From UBA2767 sp965228625 (GTDB lineage Bacteria > Pseudomonadota > Alphaproteobacteria > Rhizobiales > Methyloligellaceae): 64,000 bases of DNA. The position numbers and the translations under genes are program-made. Of the stretch, positions 17,413 to 24,953 are shown piece after piece (the stretch's first letter is position 1; each line of letters starts with the position of its first letter). Location of the stretch: the NCBI GenBank assembly GCA_965228625.1, contig OZ245829.1:3906001-3970000 (forward strand), in the 5' to 3' direction. The notes beneath the pieces are model-generated. The model was given only the letters and a program-made list of their open reading frames with translations. It did no database searches and was not told the origin of the DNA.

Positions 17413-18435
17413 ATGGCCATTCACAAGGGACGCGGCTTCGCCTGCATCAACTATCCGATCGGCATGAATCTCGGCGGTGACCCGAGCCAGGCGCTGGTTC
17501 ACTCCAATCCGGATGGGAAATTCGCGGTCGCCCTGTCATCGATCGATCTCGGCCAGGGCATGAAATCCGTCACCCGGCAGATTGCCGCCGAAACGCTCGG
17601 CGTTCCGGTGGAGGACGTATATGTGGATACGGCAGACAGCGATACCGGTCCGCACTGCATGGGGTCGTTTGCGTCGCGCGGAACGCACCGCGTCGGCAAC
17701 GCGGTCATCCAGGCCGCCCGGGAAGCGCGCGCGATCATGCTGGAGGCGGCCGCCGAGGAACTCGAGGTCAATGCGGATGATCTCGAGACGGACGGCAAGG
17801 GCAACATTCATGTCCGCGGCGCGCCCTCGCGGTCAATCTCGACGTCGGACGCGTGTCTCGCAGCGCAGTTCAAGCATGGAAAGACCGTGTCGGGGCGCGG
17901 GATCTTCCTGATTCCGCTGTCGGATGTCGACGCCGAGACCGGCGAAATGACACCCGTCTCCTGTTACGCCCATGCCGCACTCGTGGTGGACGTCGAAGTG
18001 GATGACGAAACCGGTGAGGTTTCGGTTGTCCGGATCAACTCCGCCTATGAGGTGGGTCGCGCGCTCAATCCCAAGCTCGTCGAGCAGCAGCTCGTAGGGG
18101 GAGCCTGGATGGGGATGAGCCACGCTTTGTGGGAAACAACCGAACCCTACTACCCGGATCGCTCGCACGGGCCGACCGACTTCAATCACTATCTGATGCC
18201 GGGACCGGGCGACATCGCGGAGCACAATATCGCCGTTCTCGAGCGGCCGGCGCCGGACGGTCCGTTCGGCGGCAAGGGGCCTGGCGAGATGTGCGCAAAC
18301 CCGGTTCTGCCGGCTGTCGCCAATGCAGTTTTCAACGCCGTCGGCGTGCGCGTGGATGAACTGCCGGTCACGCCGGAGAAGGTGCTACGAGGCATTCAGG
18401 CCAATGGCGGTGCCCAGCCACAGGGACAAAGCTAG
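17413..18435 (+). CDS. Molybdenum hydroxylase large subunit, C-terminal half
   Basis: A 340-residue protein equal to the last third of a xanthine dehydrogenase-type molybdopterin subunit. It carries the SSIDLGQGMKSV glutamine-loop that contacts the cofactor. Near its end GPFGGKGPGEMCANP contains the conserved active-site Glu. It begins cleanly with ATG and its own sequence (MAIHKGRGFACINYPIG) directly at the inter-domain boundary, and must pair with the preceding protein to make one active site. Other naturally split Mo subunits, such as the nicotinate dehydrogenase of Eubacterium barkeri, provide a precedent. Substrate unknown, possibly an aromatic or N-heterocycle. Confidence 0.86.
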   Translation: MAIHKGRGFACINYPIGMNLGGDPSQALVHSNPDGKFAVALSSIDLGQGMKSVTRQIAAETLGVPVEDVYVDTADSDTGPHCMGSFASRGTHRVGNAVIQAAREARAIMLEAAAEELEVNADDLETDGKGNIHVRGAPSRSISTSDACLAAQFKHGKTVSGRGIFLIPLSDVDAETGEMTPVSCYAHAALVVDVEVDDETGEVSVVRINSAYEVGRALNPKLVEQQLVGGAWMGMSHALWETTEPYYPDRSHGPTDFNHYLMPGPGDIAEHNIAVLERPAPDGPFGGKGPGEMCANPVLPAVANAVFNAVGVRVDELPVTPEKVLRGIQANGGAQPQGQS

Positions 18436-18449
18436 GAGTCGCGCGGCCG

Positions 18450-19331
18450 ATGCCGGTTCAATCCAACATAGGGGGGATCAATTCACCGCTTGAGCTGCAT
18501 GAAGCGCTGCTGGCCGCGCAGTATCTTGCGGACGACGCGCTTTCGACCTCGGCCTATCTCGCATTGGCGCTCGGCAAGCCGCTTCTGCTGGAGGGTGCTC
18601 CGGGCGTCGGCAAGACGGAGGCGGCCAAGGCGATTGCATCGGTTCTCGGGCGTCGTCTCATTCGTCTGCAGTGCTATGAGGGCATCGACGCGAGCGCGGC
18701 GCTCTATGAATGGAACTATCCCCGCCAGATGCTGGCCATCCGTCAGGCCGGTGACGAGCACGTCAACATCTACAGGGACGAGTTCCTGATCGCGCGCCCG
18801 ATGCTCGATGCCCTGCAATCGGGCGCGAATGCGGAACTGTTGATCGACGAAATCGACCGCTCCGATCAGGAGTTTGAAGCGTTCCTGCTCGAGTTTCTCT
18901 CGGACTTCCAGATCTCAATTCCGGAGCGGGGTACCATCCGCGCCGCCCAGCGCCCCGTCGTCATTCTGACCTCGAACAGGACGCGAGAACTGCACGAAGC
19001 ACTTCGGCGCAGATGCGTCTATCACTGGATTGAGTATCCGGATGCGGAACGTGAAGCGCGAATTGTGATGATGCGTGCCAGCTCCGTGGCGCGCGATACG
19101 GCCGACAAGGTGGTTGCCGCCGTCGGCCAGTTGCGCGGCGAGCCATTGGCGAAGCCGCCGGGTGTCGCGGAAACCGTCGAGTGGGCGGAGGCCGCCACAC
19201 TCCTGAACGCGCAGGGCGCCGACTGGCCGGAGGCCTTCAAGCGCTCGATCGGGACGGCGCTCAAGGATCAGGACGACCTGGTCTACATGCGGGACCGGAT
19301 CGACGCCGTGATCACGGGGGCGGCGGCATGA
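18450..19331 (+). CDS. MoxR-type AAA+ ATPase (CoxD-like)
   Basis: A 293-residue MoxR ATPase with Walker A GAPGVGKTE (near residue 50), Walker B ELLIDEIDRSD and sensor-1 VILTSNRTRELHEAL. In cox-type operons the CoxD ATPase acts with the VWA protein CoxE in post-translational assembly of the Mo active site. The next gene is just such a VWA protein and overlaps this one by 4 bases. Placement directly after the split large subunit supports a maturation role. Length and motifs are normal. Confidence 0.9.
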   Translation: MPVQSNIGGINSPLELHEALLAAQYLADDALSTSAYLALALGKPLLLEGAPGVGKTEAAKAIASVLGRRLIRLQCYEGIDASAALYEWNYPRQMLAIRQAGDEHVNIYRDEFLIARPMLDALQSGANAELLIDEIDRSDQEFEAFLLEFLSDFQISIPERGTIRAAQRPVVILTSNRTRELHEALRRRCVYHWIEYPDAEREARIVMMRASSVARDTADKVVAAVGQLRGEPLAKPPGVAETVEWAEAATLLNAQGADWPEAFKRSIGTALKDQDDLVYMRDRIDAVITGAAA

Positions 19332-20446
19332 GCGACGCCCACACCTTGCCGACGGCCGCCCGGCCGTTTGTCGGTTTCGCCGCGCGGCTTCGCGACAACG
19401 GCTTCGCCGTCGCGCCGGACCAGACCATGAGTTTCATCGAAGCGGTCGGCCTGCTCGGCCCTTCGAGCATGCTGGACATTCACCGCGCGGCACGCGCGAC
19501 GCTCGCGCCACCCCCCGAACGACACGCCGAATTTGATGCGCTGTTTCGTCTGCACTTCATGGGGCAGACGGTCGCTGCCGCCGCGCCGGGCGCTGCCGAC
19601 GATGACGAGATCATGGTTGGCGACGATGTCGTTGAAGAGGACCAACCTCCGGAGGTGGATGAAGGCCGCGACTCGGGCGCCGAGGCGACCCGGGCCGAAG
19701 CGCTGGTCGCAAGGGGATTCGCGGCGGTGGACGAAGCAACGGTCCTGCGGAACTTCCGGCGGGTTGCCCCGAGCCGGTTGCCGCAACGCAAGTCTTCACG
19801 CCGCGCACCCAAGCGGCGCGGCGACTTCCTCGACATGCGCAGGGCATTGCGCCAGGCGGTCCGGTTCGACGGCGAGGTGATTGATCTCCCGAGACTGTCG
19901 CGGACGCGGCGCCACCGGCGGATCGTCCTGCTGGTCGATGTATCGGGATCCATGAAAGATCAGACCGACGCCTGTATGCGTTTCGCGCACGCACTTGTTC
20001 AGTCCGGAAGAACGGTGGAAGTGTTCACGATCGGGACGCGTTTGACGCGCGTGACCCAGGCCATGCGCACGCGCAACAGGGCGCAGGCGCTGGAGCGGGC
20101 CTCGAGCATCGTCGTCGACTGGGACTCGGGAACCAGGCTTGGCGATGCCCTGAATGCATTTCTTTCAATTCCGCGCTTTGCCGGATTTGCGCGCGGGGCC
20201 GCCGTCGTTGTGCTGTCCGACGGCCTGGAGCGCGGCGATCACTCAACCATGACGGAATCCGTGGAGAAGCTTTCACGACTGGCGTGGCGCGTCGTGTGGC
20301 TGACGCCGCTCGCCGGAGACACCGCGTTCGCGCCGGAGACCAGCGCCCTTCAGTCGGTTCTTCCCCACCTGGATGTCCTGGGCGCCGGCGGTTCGATGCA
20401 AGCCTTGTGTGAACGTGTTCTGGCGATGGCAAAGGAAGCCGCATGA
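19328..20446 (+). CDS. VWA-domain protein, CoxE-like
   Basis: A 372-residue protein with an N-terminal helical part, an acidic stretch (residues ~90-130) and a C-terminal von Willebrand A domain. The metal-ion-dependent adhesion motif is in VLLVDVSGSMKDQTD, with a second conserved loop at DWDSGTRLGDAL and VVLSDGLERGD. CoxE proteins partner with CoxD/MoxR ATPases for insertion or sulfuration of the Mo cofactor. The ATG at 19328 overlaps the MoxR stop (ATGA). Its own stop overlaps the amidohydrolase start in the same way, so the three genes are translationally coupled. Confidence 0.9.
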   Translation: MSDAHTLPTAARPFVGFAARLRDNGFAVAPDQTMSFIEAVGLLGPSSMLDIHRAARATLAPPPERHAEFDALFRLHFMGQTVAAAAPGAADDDEIMVGDDVVEEDQPPEVDEGRDSGAEATRAEALVARGFAAVDEATVLRNFRRVAPSRLPQRKSSRRAPKRRGDFLDMRRALRQAVRFDGEVIDLPRLSRTRRHRRIVLLVDVSGSMKDQTDACMRFAHALVQSGRTVEVFTIGTRLTRVTQAMRTRNRAQALERASSIVVDWDSGTRLGDALNAFLSIPRFAGFARGAAVVVLSDGLERGDHSTMTESVEKLSRLAWRVVWLTPLAGDTAFAPETSALQSVLPHLDVLGAGGSMQALCERVLAMAKEAA

Positions 20447-21327
20447 AGACGATCGTCGATTCCCACCACCATATCTGGCGGCAGACCGATCTGCCCTGGC
20501 TTCTCGGACCGATGCAGCCGCGCATCTTCGGTCCGTATGACGGCATCAAGCGCGACTATCCGGTCAGCGAGTATCTGGCGGACGTCAAGGAGGCCGGTAT
20601 AGCCAAATCCGTCTATGTGCAGGCGAATTGGGCGCCCAACTGGTTTGCGGACGAGGCCGCATGGGTTCAGTCCACAGCCGACGAGACGGGTTGGCCTCAC
20701 GGTCTGGTGGCCTATGCGGATTTCACGGTCGAGGATGTCCGCCCGCAGCTCGACAAGCTCACCTCCTATCCGCTGATGCGCGGCATCCGGCAGCAATTCC
20801 ACTGGCACGAAAACCCACTTTACAGGTTTGCAGCGCGCGCGGATCTGCCGGCCGACCCGGTGGTTCAGCGAAACATCGCCCATCTGGCCGATTACGACTG
20901 GAGCTTCGATCTCCAGGTGTTCACAAGCCAGATGAAGGATGCGGCCAAGCTGGCGCGCGCCTGTCCCGACGTCACGTTTGTCCTGCAGCACGCGGGCATG
21001 CCGGAGGATCTTTCGAAAAAAGGCCGTGCGGCTTGGCTTGCCGGTCTCAAACATCTCGCCGAAGAGGAGAACGTGGTTTGCAAGCTGTCGGGCCTGGGAA
21101 CCTTCATCCACCGCAACGACCCCGATCACATCAACCGGATCGTGAACACTAGCATCGACGTCTTCGGCGCGAACCGCTGCCTGTTCGGCTCGAACTTCCC
21201 CATCGAAAAATTGTGGACCAGTTTCGGCGAGCTGGTGACCGCGTTCCGCGCGAGCGTATCCGAACTTCCGGACACGAAACGAAACGCCATTTTCCGCGAT
21301 ACAGCGACACGGGTCTATCGACTCTAG
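20443..21327 (+). CDS. Amidohydrolase-2 family hydrolase (lactonase-like)
   Basis: A 294-residue TIM-barrel hydrolase of the amidohydrolase-2 family. The N-terminal metal motif is DSHHHIW. A further His lies in VLQHAGMPE and the C-terminal barrel motif is CLFGSNFPIEKL. Relatives hydrolyse lactones such as 2-pyrone-4,6-dicarboxylate and fuconolactone, or decarboxylate aromatic acids. The usual active-site Asp of GTDWP is Asn in the GSNFP form, which is common in one subfamily. It is coupled to the CoxE-like gene by a 4-base overlap and is followed by another putative lactonase, suggesting ring-opening steps after hydroxylation. Confidence 0.82.
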   Translation: MKTIVDSHHHIWRQTDLPWLLGPMQPRIFGPYDGIKRDYPVSEYLADVKEAGIAKSVYVQANWAPNWFADEAAWVQSTADETGWPHGLVAYADFTVEDVRPQLDKLTSYPLMRGIRQQFHWHENPLYRFAARADLPADPVVQRNIAHLADYDWSFDLQVFTSQMKDAAKLARACPDVTFVLQHAGMPEDLSKKGRAAWLAGLKHLAEEENVVCKLSGLGTFIHRNDPDHINRIVNTSIDVFGANRCLFGSNFPIEKLWTSFGELVTAFRASVSELPDTKRNAIFRDTATRVYRL

Positions 21328-21378
21328 CCAGTGAAGATCGGGCCGGTGCAGTCCGAGAAATGAAAGGAGACACAACCA

Positions 21379-22227
21379 ATGGCTTTGGAAATCCATGTGC
21401 TCGATTACGGCGACATTGAGTTGGAGACGAGCTTCCTGGTGCTCGGTCACGAATGCGGCCGTGTCCGCCGGGTTCCTGTCTACGGCTTCCTCATTCTCGG
21501 CGGGCAATACCCGGTACTGGTCGACACCGGATACCGTGACAACGCGATCATGGAGTCGCTCGGCATGCGGGGCCTCCAGTACCACGACAACATGATCGAG
21601 AACCAACTGGCGAAACACGGTCTGAAGCTGGGCGACATTCGCTACATCCTGCACACCCACCTGCACATCGATCACGCGGGCAAGGACGACCTGTTTCCGA
21701 TGAACACGACGGTGGTCATCAACCGCAAGGAGATGGAGTTCTCCGTCTCGGGGATCATGTATCCGCAATACCCCAAGCCGGACATTCTCCACCTCGTTGA
21801 GCGCATCTACGAGCCGGAGGCCATGCGGTTTCTCGATCTGGAGATTTCCGGCGCGGAGGAGATCATACCGGGGGTCTGGTGCGAAGCCGCAGGCGCGCAC
21901 ACGGAAGGGTCGATGAACGTGATCGTCGAGACGGCAGAAGGGCTGGCATGCATCTGTGGCGATGTGATCTACGACTTCAACGACCAGATCGTGAACCACG
22001 TCTACACCAACAACTGGATGGAGCCGCGCGTGACCGGCAACCACGCCGGGTCGAAGCGCGAAGAGAAAGGCGCCATCAAGAAGCTGCTCAACAACTACAC
22101 CTTCCTGCTTCCGGTCCACGACCGTCCGGCAAAGATCGAGAACCAGCATGTGACCGGCCGGCTGGGAATGGCTGTGCCCGGCCCGACCACCGAGACATTG
22201 CCGGCGCGCAACTGGTTCCCGGCCTGA
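21379..22227 (+). CDS. Metallo-beta-lactamase-fold hydrolase, N-acyl homoserine lactonase-like
   Basis: A 282-residue MBL-fold protein. The dinuclear zinc motif is HTHLHIDHAG (residues ~92-101), a further His is in GAHTEGSMN and the bridging Asp is in CICGDVIYD. The arrangement is that of AiiA/AttM-type AHL lactonases. Because it sits among catabolic lactonases, it may act on a metabolic lactone rather than a quorum signal. A strong ribosome site (AAAGGAG) precedes the ATG by 10 bases. Length is slightly above the ~250-residue norm. Confidence 0.82.
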   Translation: MALEIHVLDYGDIELETSFLVLGHECGRVRRVPVYGFLILGGQYPVLVDTGYRDNAIMESLGMRGLQYHDNMIENQLAKHGLKLGDIRYILHTHLHIDHAGKDDLFPMNTTVVINRKEMEFSVSGIMYPQYPKPDILHLVERIYEPEAMRFLDLEISGAEEIIPGVWCEAAGAHTEGSMNVIVETAEGLACICGDVIYDFNDQIVNHVYTNNWMEPRVTGNHAGSKREEKGAIKKLLNNYTFLLPVHDRPAKIENQHVTGRLGMAVPGPTTETLPARNWFPA

Positions 22228-22259
22228 GCTGAAAGGATCGGTCCACGGGGAGAGCGACG

Positions 22260-23873
22260 ATGGGAAATGTTGCAGTCCATCCGAAATTCTACGAGCTGAT
22301 CGGCGAGCACGCCCCCCTCTCTCAACTGGGGAGCGGCTTTACCTTTACCGAAGGCCCGATCTGGCATCCTGTGGATCAGTACCTGTTGTTTTCCGACATG
22401 CCGGCGGACACGAGGCGTCGTTGGGACCGGCATGGCGTTCGCGAGGTGATGCACCCGTCCAACAAGGGCAATGGCATGACCTACGATGCGGATCTCAACC
22501 TGATTGTCTGCGAGCACGCCACGTCCCAGCTTGCCCTTTTCAGGCCTGACGGCACGCGAGGTGTTCTCGCCAGTCACTTCGAGGGCAGGGAGCTCAACAG
22601 CCCCAACGACGTCTGTGTAAAGTCGGACGGCTCGATCTGGTTCACGGACCCGACCTATGGCCGGATGCCGCATTACGGTGTCGAGCGCCCGGTCCAGCAG
22701 GGGTTCCAGGGGGTCTACAAGGTGGCGCCCGGCGCCGGCGCGGATGACCCGCAGCTCATGGTCGATCGCTACCTGTTCACGCAGCCCAACGGTCTGTGTT
22801 TCTCGCCGGATGAAACGCGGATGTACATCAACGACACGGTGCAGGCGAACATCCGTGTTTATGACGTGACCGGGGACGGGCGACTGGAGAACGGGCGCAT
22901 CTTTGCCTCCGGCCTCAAGGATTCGCTGAAGCCCGGGCTCCCCGACGGCATGAAATGCGACATGCAGGGGAACGTATGGGTCACGGCTCCCGGCGGCGTC
23001 TGGGTTTACGACACCGCCGGCGACCACATCGGAATCGTCGAGGTGCCCGAGCTGGTCGCCAACCTGCATTGGGGCGGCGAGGACTGGCGGACACTGTTCA
23101 TGTGCGCGACGACGTCGCTCTATTCCGTGCAAACCAAGGTCGGCCCCCGCAACGAACCGTTCATGCGGGCGCGGCAGGGAATGACGGCGACGGCAGCCCG
23201 GGCTGCAAGTCCGCCCCCCGTTACAGCCGAGCCGGCTGCGACCGCATCGCCACCATCCCTGTCCTGGCTTCGCGCATCGGATTGCGCCCTGATCATTCAG
23301 GACCTCCAGAATGACGTCGTCATGGAGGGCGGCGCCTTCGCCGCGTCAGGATCGCCGGCACACTGCAAGGAGCAGAACTGCATTGAAAACGTCCGGCGGC
23401 TGGCGGACGCCTGCCGGGCGGCTGATGTTCCGGTCATTCATGTCTGGTTCAATGTGGAGGCCGGGGCTCCCGGAATCCCGATGAATGCGCCATTGTTCGA
23501 GGGCATTCGGGATGAAAAGGCGCTGGTGCGCGGCACATGGGGCGCGGAGCCGGTTCCCGGGCTCGAAGCCCAACCGGGGGATCATGTTGTCATCAAGAAC
23601 CGGATGAGTGCCTGGGAGGGCTCCAACCTCGAGACGGTGCTGAAGGCGACAGGCCGCACAACGGTCATCGAAACCGGCGCATGGACCAACATGTCCATCG
23701 AGCACACGGCCCGGACCGGGGCGGACAAGGGCTACCGGATGGTCATTGCGGAAGACGGGTGTTCGACGATGAACGCGGAATGGCACAACGCGTCGATCAA
23801 CTACGCGATGCAGAACGTTGCGACGGTCGTCAAGACGGCAGACGTGATCGCGGCCTTGGGGTCGCGGGGATGA
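22260..23873 (+). CDS. Fusion of SMP-30/gluconolactonase and isochorismatase-like hydrolase domains
   Basis: A 537-residue two-domain protein. Residues 1-~303 are a six-bladed SMP-30/gluconolactonase propeller with the metal-binding Glu in FTFTEGPIW, Asn in SPNDV and Asp in LPDGMKCD. A linker rich in Ala/Pro/Ser (~305-338) leads to an isochorismatase-like cysteine-hydrolase domain (~340-537). The latter retains the Asp of IIQDLQND and the Lys of VVIKNRMSAW. The nucleophile position reads TNMSIE, where TN-x-C-x-E is usual, so Ser replaces Cys. Lactone opening followed by amide or ester cleavage in one polypeptide is inferred. A partial copy of the second domain lies at 39165-39395. It is the last gene of the long catabolic array. 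Confidence 0.87.
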   Translation: MGNVAVHPKFYELIGEHAPLSQLGSGFTFTEGPIWHPVDQYLLFSDMPADTRRRWDRHGVREVMHPSNKGNGMTYDADLNLIVCEHATSQLALFRPDGTRGVLASHFEGRELNSPNDVCVKSDGSIWFTDPTYGRMPHYGVERPVQQGFQGVYKVAPGAGADDPQLMVDRYLFTQPNGLCFSPDETRMYINDTVQANIRVYDVTGDGRLENGRIFASGLKDSLKPGLPDGMKCDMQGNVWVTAPGGVWVYDTAGDHIGIVEVPELVANLHWGGEDWRTLFMCATTSLYSVQTKVGPRNEPFMRARQGMTATAARAASPPPVTAEPAATASPPSLSWLRASDCALIIQDLQNDVVMEGGAFAASGSPAHCKEQNCIENVRRLADACRAADVPVIHVWFNVEAGAPGIPMNAPLFEGIRDEKALVRGTWGAEPVPGLEAQPGDHVVIKNRMSAWEGSNLETVLKATGRTTVIETGAWTNMSIEHTARTGADKGYRMVIAEDGCSTMNAEWHNASINYAMQNVATVVKTADVIAALGSRG

Positions 23874-24255
23874 TACCTCGCCTTATTCAGAGAACGACCA
23901 GCAGTCGAACTCCGCTTGCAGATTTCGCAAGCCGGGCCTGACAAGCATGTGTGTCTGCTGTTTTTGAGCGAGCTGACTACAAAGAGTGAGGACGTTGCAT
24001 CTTCGGCATATTGTCCGGTTCGGGACTCTCCTGATAGGAGCTCCGAGTGGGACACAGCCGAAAGACCCGATTAAGAGACGATGGGAACCTGTTGTGTCCC
24101 AAAAATTTCTAACTCCCTGATCTCATTCGTACGAGGCGCACCGCCCCTGGGCACCATCTCCTCTTTTCAATGATCCGGCCCACGTAACGGTCTCGCCGGT
24201 CGGGGCAAGGCAGCAAACGACATCCTCTGGCGCAATCTCGTTGCGGTTGCGACGC
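23874..24255. other. Intergenic region between catabolic array and protease operon
   Basis: No gene seen. It holds a 6-bp stem-loop at 23914-23932 (GCTTGC/GCAAGC) just after the fusion gene and an 8-bp inverted repeat GGGACACA (24049-24056) with TGTGTCCC (24093-24100) followed by AAAAATTTC. The latter could end transcription between these convergent units, but its 36-base loop is long for a terminator. Confidence 0.4.
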
Positions 24256-24513
24256 TCACTCCACGATGAGCGACTCCACCAACGCAGACCCGTCTGGATG
24301 GCCGAACGTCACGAGACGGTTTCCCGCCTGCGCGTCTCGGGTGAGCGACAGAAATTGGCCGTGGAGCAGGCGGTTCCTGGCATTGTCCTCCTGCGTAAAG
24401 TAAGACCAGAGGAGGAGGACGGTCGCGTCGCCGGAATCGGTCTCCAGCACCCTGACGCAGCAGAATTCTTCGAAAAGACTAATGTTGTCGATTCTTCCCT
24501 TTGTCTCAGCCAT
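24256..24513 (-). CDS. Hypothetical 85-aa protein
   Basis: An 85-residue protein starting MAETKGRIDNISLFEEF with an AGGGG ribosome site 8 bases upstream. No family recognised. It has a beta-rich look (VRVLETDSGDATVLLLWSY) ending VESLIVE and no signal peptide or membrane segment. It lies 20 bases after the SCP2 gene on the same strand and is probably the third gene of an operon with that and the S8 protease. It may be a substrate or partner of the protease, which is only a guess. Confidence 0.6.
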   Translation of the reverse strand: MAETKGRIDNISLFEEFCCVRVLETDSGDATVLLLWSYFTQEDNARNRLLHGQFLSLTRDAQAGNRLVTFGHPDGSALVESLIVE

Positions 24514-24533
24514 TGCTCATTCCCCTGGCATGT

Positions 24534-24926
24534 TTAGAGGTCCTGCCGGCCGCGGGCGGCCAGCCGGGCGTAAATGCGCTTGCCGTACTCGAGGTCACCG
24601 TGGATCTCCAGCCGGCCTGTGAGATACGCGTCTATGGGCGACAAGCGACCGGCGCCGATCTCGCTCAGCGTCTCGTTGGAGCCGCGGACTTCGAAGTCGG
24701 CCTTGCCCCTGGCATTGCGGGATGCCTTGGACTTGCCGCCACCGTGATCGATGCTGAACGTGGTCTTCTTGCCCTTGTCCAGCAACACGAACCTCATTCG
24801 ACGGGCGGAGCTCTCTTTCTTCAGGGCGCTGGCGAGTGCTCCCGCCGCTTTCTTGATCTGTTGCGCCGTGGCCTTTTTTCCTACCGGAAGCTCTCCAAGG
24901 CTTTTGAGCTTGGCGTAGTTCCGCAT
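24534..24926 (-). CDS. SCP2 sterol-binding-domain-like protein
   Basis: A 130-residue protein whose C-terminal half (SPIDAYLTGRLEIHGDLEYG, then KRIYARL) matches the end of SCP2 sterol-transfer domains, which bind lipids in a hydrophobic tunnel. The N-terminal third is lysine-rich. The start is well supported by GAGGAGG seven bases before the ATG. It is placed between the S8 protease and the 85-aa gene. Function in this operon is unclear, and lipid binding is family knowledge only. Confidence 0.65.
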   Translation of the reverse strand: MRNYAKLKSLGELPVGKKATAQQIKKAAGALASALKKESSARRMRFVLLDKGKKTTFSIDHGGGKSKASRNARGKADFEVRGSNETLSEIGAGRLSPIDAYLTGRLEIHGDLEYGKRIYARLAARGRQDL

Positions 24927-24953
24927 GTCTGTTCCTCCTCGTTCGTCTCTGGT

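Noticed and set aside
14328..18435. Assignment as aerobic CO dehydrogenase (coxMSL)
   Set aside because: The gene order and CoxD/CoxE/CoxG-like neighbours are similar, but the large subunit has the RGFG loop rather than AYRCSFR and is split, so CO oxidation is unlikely.
20350..22149. A minus-strand frame of 599 codons opposite the amidohydrolase and lactonase genes
   Set aside because: Both plus-strand genes have intact metal motifs and ribosome sites; the minus frame is an antisense shadow.
21379..22227. Quorum-quenching AHL lactonase as the main function
   Set aside because: Motifs fit the family, but its place among catabolic hydrolases makes a metabolic lactone or ester more likely; no LuxI/LuxR genes are in the window.
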